64,000 nucleotides of DNA, taken from positions 1,302,001-1,366,000 of the forward strand of contig NZ_VCGW01000001.1 of NCBI RefSeq assembly GCF_007671675.1. The letters run 5' to 3'. Source of the stretch: Marinobacter maritimus (GTDB lineage: Bacteria; Pseudomonadota; Gammaproteobacteria; Pseudomonadales; Oleiphilaceae). Below the pieces are notes generated by a model. The model was not told where the DNA came from. It saw only the letters and a list, made by a program, of their open reading frames with translations, and ran no database searches. This document shows positions 61,017 to 64,000 of the stretch, piece after piece. The position numbers and the translations under genes were made by a program. Numbering within the stretch: position 1 is the stretch's first letter; the number at the start of each line of letters is the position of its first letter.

Positions 61017-62529
61017 GCATAATAAGGTCGGCACGCCGCTTTCCCGCAAGCTCCTGATGCTTGGCGCATTACCCGCTATCGTGATGTTTATAACCTTTAT
61101 AGGGTTCTTTACCTCTGCCCGGCTGGAGGATGCCCGGCGTGACCTTTCAGACAGCAACCAGTTGCTGGCCGACAGCTTGGCACCTTCGCTCGAGTATGCC
61201 GTTGTTTCTGGCAACAAGATGGCGCTGCAGGAAATACTTACCAAATCTATCCGTTACAGCAAGGCGGACTGGATTCGTGTTACCGATGTGACCGGTGAGC
61301 AAATCGGCCGAGCCGCTCGAGGTAACTCGGAAACTCCCGAAATGCAGGGCGAATTTCAGGTTTATGAAACAGAAATTCTTCAAGAACCACTGGCATTCGA
61401 CACTGGCAGGGAAATCCAGTGGTTCGAGCCAGAATATGGATACGCGCAAAGTGCACTGCGCGTAGGCACTGTTCAGGTTGGGGTCAGCGATAGCATTCTG
61501 AATGCGCGGCGCCGGGATATTCTCGGGACGTCCGTGGCCCTCGGATTGTCACTACTGCTGTTTACAATACTGGTGGTCAATCACTCGCTTAAGGCGATCC
61601 TCTTGCCTATTCGTAAGGTTTCCGGGCGCATCAGCCGTCTGATCGAAAGGGACTATCAGGTTACAAATGTGAATACGCGGCATAGCTTCAGAGACGTTAT
61701 CACTATTGAGCAACAGCTCAACGAGTTGGCAGAACGTCTCGCGACGCTAAGGGCATCGCGTAAGCAAACTCTAGCCGCCTCAGAGCTAGCCAGGGAAAAG
61801 GCAGAGCTCGCAAACGTTGCCAAATCCGAGTTTTTGGCATCCATGAGCCGCGACCTGCGCACGCCTCTGAACGGTGTGCTGAGCATGGTTGACCTGGCTC
61901 AGGAAGAGCCACTCAGCGCCAGACAGAGGGATTATCTGCAAACCGCTCGTCAGTCCACCGAAGATTTACTGACCGTCATCAGCGACATTCTCGATTATGC
62001 CCACATGGATGGCGGTACGATCATTTCGGAACAGCAGGCATTCAACCTGCGAGAACTGATTACGAATTGCGTCGCATCCTACCGTCACGTCGCCGAAGAG
62101 CAGGGCTTGGCGCTGACACTGGATTTTTATGGTGACTGGCCGGAAGTGCCGCAGGTAATAGGTGACGCTCCGAGGATTCGACAGGTTCTTGCCTGCTTGC
62201 TCGATAACGCGATCAGATTCACCAACGAAGGTTTTATAAATGTTCAGGCTGGCTGTTTTGCCATTGAGGATGGCTATATTGTTTTCAACTGCTCCGTAAG
62301 CGACTCCGGGAGCCGTATCTCACATGAACACCTGATGGACATCTCCAGTTCATTCGAACAGTCGGGGGCCAGCAAAACACGGAGCCTCGACAGTGCCGGT
62401 ATGGGGTTGTCACTGATGCAGCGCCTGGTTGAGCTTCTTGGAGGTCACATTCAGGTTGAAACCGATCCCGGTAAAGGCACTACATTCCGCTTTAGGTTGC
62501 CTCTTGGGTTGGCATCCACGGAACAGTAG
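61009..62529 (+). CDS. Histidine kinase homologue lacking the phospho-acceptor
   Basis: 506 residues. Two membrane helices (about 16-36 and 168-190) enclose a periplasmic domain. A HAMP-like segment follows, then a HisKA helix where FLASMSRDLRTPLNG (Arg281) stands in place of the usual SHE(I/L)RTP histidine, changing CAC to CGC. The ATPase domain keeps LLDNAIRFT and GMGLSLMQRLVELLGG but its G1 box is DSGSRIS instead of DxGxGI. No receiver domain. It is therefore probably unable to autophosphorylate in the usual way. It may act with another kinase or as a structural sensor for the binding protein encoded before it. Confidence 0.82.
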   Translation: MSEHNKVGTPLSRKLLMLGALPAIVMFITFIGFFTSARLEDARRDLSDSNQLLADSLAPSLEYAVVSGNKMALQEILTKSIRYSKADWIRVTDVTGEQIGRAARGNSETPEMQGEFQVYETEILQEPLAFDTGREIQWFEPEYGYAQSALRVGTVQVGVSDSILNARRRDILGTSVALGLSLLLFTILVVNHSLKAILLPIRKVSGRISRLIERDYQVTNVNTRHSFRDVITIEQQLNELAERLATLRASRKQTLAASELAREKAELANVAKSEFLASMSRDLRTPLNGVLSMVDLAQEEPLSARQRDYLQTARQSTEDLLTVISDILDYAHMDGGTIISEQQAFNLRELITNCVASYRHVAEEQGLALTLDFYGDWPEVPQVIGDAPRIRQVLACLLDNAIRFTNEGFINVQAGCFAIEDGYIVFNCSVSDSGSRISHEHLMDISSSFEQSGASKTRSLDSAGMGLSLMQRLVELLGGHIQVETDPGKGTTFRFRLPLGLASTEQ

Positions 62530-62602
62530 CTCAGGCAAATCTGTCAGCAAGCTGACGAGGCACTGACGGAATATCAAGCCCTTCCATGGGCTCCTTTTTC
62601 GA

Positions 62603-63964
62603 TCAGGCGACAGGCTCACGCATGGTTACAAACTCTTCCGCCGATGTCGGGTGTATGCCCATGGTGGAATCAAATTGGGCCTTGGTTGCCCCTGCCTTTA
62701 TGGCCACGGCAAGTCCCTGAGTGATTTCACCGGCATCCGGCCCGACCATATGCGCGCCCAAGACCCGGTCCGTTTTGTCATCAACCACAAGCTTCATCAG
62801 GCTGCGCTCATCGCGACCGCTGAGCACGTACTTCATGGGCCGGAATTCAGAGCGGTAGATTCTCACGGTATGCCCTGCTTCCCGCGCTTCCTCTTCCGTT
62901 AGCCCGACCGTACCAATGTTGGGCTGACAGAACACGGCGGTAGGTATCGCGGTGTAATCCATATCGCCTTCACCATCCCCAAACATTCTGCGGGAAAGCA
63001 CCATTGCCTGCGCCAGCGCCACAGGCGTCAGCTGCGGCGTGCCGATGACATCGCCCAGAGCGGTTACCGAAGGGACCGAGGTCTGGAAATGATCATCCAC
63101 GACTACATGCCCGGAGGCATTAAGTTCGATACCCAACTCTGTCAGGCCCAGGCCGTCTACCAATGCCCTTCTGCCCGTTGCCGCCATAACAAGCCCGGTC
63201 TCCATTACGTCGCCGTTACTGAGCTGGACCCGATAATGAGAGTTTTCAGCTTCCACAGACTCAATCGTCACGCCGAACTCAAGACGAATGCCTTTCTTGC
63301 GCATTTCCTGCTCGGCAAATCTGCGGACATCGTTATCAAAGCCGCGGAGAAACAGATCGCCGCGATAAAGCAGCGTGGTTTCGACACCAAGGCCGGCAAG
63401 AATGCCTGCGAATTCCACCGCGATATAACCGCCACCCCATACCACAGCTTGTTTTGGCAATTGCGGCAGAAAAAACATTTCGTTGGAAGTGAGGAGGCAT
63501 TCTTTGCCCGGAATGTCGGGAACCACCGGCCAGCTTCCGGTCGCTACGGTTATGTGCGCCGTTGTGTATTCCGTTTCACCCACGACAACCGTATTCGGAT
63601 CTTTTATGGATGCCGTGCCTTCGATGATCGTAACACCGGCGTTCTCAAGCAGCTTGCCATAGATACCGTTAAGTCTCTCGATTTCTGTATTCTTGTTCGC
63701 AACAAGCGTTGGCCAGTCGAAGCTGACACCGTCCAAAGGTACGTTCCAGCCATAACCTGCCGCGTCTTCCAGCTCATCCTTGACATGAGCCCCGTAGACG
63801 AACAGTTTCTTGGGTACGCAGCCAACGTTAACGCAGGTACCGCCAAGATAGCGGGATTCTACTACCGCAACTCGTGCACCGAGGCCGGCAGACATGCGCG
63901 CAAGGCGCACGCCTCCGGAACCGGCACCAATAACGATCAGATCATAATCCTGGCTGTCAGACAC
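62603..63964 (-). CDS. gorA: Glutathione reductase
   Basis: 453 residues. FAD motif [14 protein letters not shown], redox disulfide GTCVNVGC (about 46), NADPH motif [11 protein letters not shown] (about 175) and catalytic [10 protein letters not shown] at the C-terminus. It reduces glutathione disulfide with NADPH in the cytoplasm. The start is a GTG at 63964 preceded by AGGAGA, taken over the TTG at 63988. It runs away from the left-hand neighbour; the rest of its promoter is near the window end. Confidence 0.93.
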   Translation of the reverse strand: MSDSQDYDLIVIGAGSGGVRLARMSAGLGARVAVVESRYLGGTCVNVGCVPKKLFVYGAHVKDELEDAAGYGWNVPLDGVSFDWPTLVANKNTEIERLNGIYGKLLENAGVTIIEGTASIKDPNTVVVGETEYTTAHITVATGSWPVVPDIPGKECLLTSNEMFFLPQLPKQAVVWGGGYIAVEFAGILAGLGVETTLLYRGDLFLRGFDNDVRRFAEQEMRKKGIRLEFGVTIESVEAENSHYRVQLSNGDVMETGLVMAATGRRALVDGLGLTELGIELNASGHVVVDDHFQTSVPSVTALGDVIGTPQLTPVALAQAMVLSRRMFGDGEGDMDYTAIPTAVFCQPNIGTVGLTEEEAREAGHTVRIYRSEFRPMKYVLSGRDERSLMKLVVDDKTDRVLGAHMVGPDAGEITQGLAVAIKAGATKAQFDSTMGIHPTSAEEFVTMREPVA

Positions 63965-64000
63965 AATGTCTCCTGTTGTTTGTAACAACGTTAGTTTTGA
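63965..64000. other. Upstream region of gorA, window end
   Basis: The last bases hold only the ribosome binding site of gorA; nothing else can be assigned. Confidence 0.5.

Noticed and set aside
63089..63985. 298-codon plus-strand frame in gorA
   Set aside because: Antisense to glutathione reductase, no domain recognised.
1..64000. CRISPR arrays, tRNA or rRNA genes, integrases or transposases
   Set aside because: No regularly spaced repeats, no tRNA-like cloverleaf noticed and no recombinase protein among the frames; a dedicated scan was not possible.

Overview
The window looks like a chromosomal segment of a marine gammaproteobacterium, most likely Marinobacter or a close relative. That is an inference from gene content: a puu/spu polyamine catabolism block, DabAB inorganic carbon uptake, a FabH-like synthase, a BCCT carrier and a PcoAB/CopRS-type copper island. 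It rests on no database comparison. I saw no rRNA, tRNA, CRISPR array, intact insertion sequence or phage gene.

Layout. Bases 1-3177 (+): the end of an ATP-grasp gene, a DUF305 membrane protein, a glutaredoxin-MauE fusion and a small ion channel with an altered selectivity filter. Bases 3299-9116 (-): a BCCT transporter, a D-2-hydroxyacid dehydrogenase, a Cu+ P-type ATPase and an isoprenylcysteine-methyltransferase-like membrane protein. Bases 9121-15836 (-): a tight operon of a helical-bundle protein, an AMP-phosphorylase-type thymidine phosphorylase, PRPP synthetase, a beta-CASP metallo-beta-lactamase nuclease and phosphoketolase, preceded by a perfect FNR/Anr box. Bases 15837-17410: an intergenic zone with a cyclopropane-fatty-acid synthase pseudogene fragment, then an ECF sigma factor. 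Bases 17411-31368: a cardiolipin-synthase-like enzyme and the copper island (cytochrome c, Met-rich protein, DUF302 protein, second Cu ATPase, small membrane protein, APC permease, HMA-like protein, CopB, CopA, cupredoxin, two-component system), followed by a YkgJ protein and an Xre-RES toxin-antitoxin pair. Bases 31457-45687: GABA and putrescine catabolism (gabD, gabT, puuB, NhaC-type carrier, amidotransferase, puuA, spuC, LuxR regulator, puuC) and a nitronate monooxygenase. Bases 45936-48648: an orphan substrate-binding protein, a livF remnant, a fabH homologue and SOS-controlled yebG. Bases 48645-53828: dabA-dabB with a divergent LysR regulator. Bases 53940-57715: a flavin monooxygenase, a GntR regulator, an SBF symporter and a hypothetical protein. 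Bases 57844-62529: a TonB receptor, a periplasmic binding protein and a histidine kinase that lacks its phospho-acceptor histidine. Bases 62603-63964 (-): glutathione reductase.

How the parts connect. Two unlabelled regulatory motifs tie genes together. The first is a direct repeat CTGAA-N6-CTGAA with an 11-bp period. It occurs six times at five promoters: the cop/copRS divergon, the HMA-like gene, the Met-rich gene, the phosphoketolase operon and the sigma/cardiolipin synthase divergon. It is a candidate box for the QseB/PmrA-like response regulator encoded at 27843. The second is TATACC-N6-GGTATA, found 64-73 bp upstream of puuB, puuA/spuC and puuC, and a candidate polyamine-catabolism operator. 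The phosphoketolase operon may convert ribose from nucleotides or RNA into acetyl phosphate when oxygen is low or copper stress is present; this is the most promising poorly described system here.
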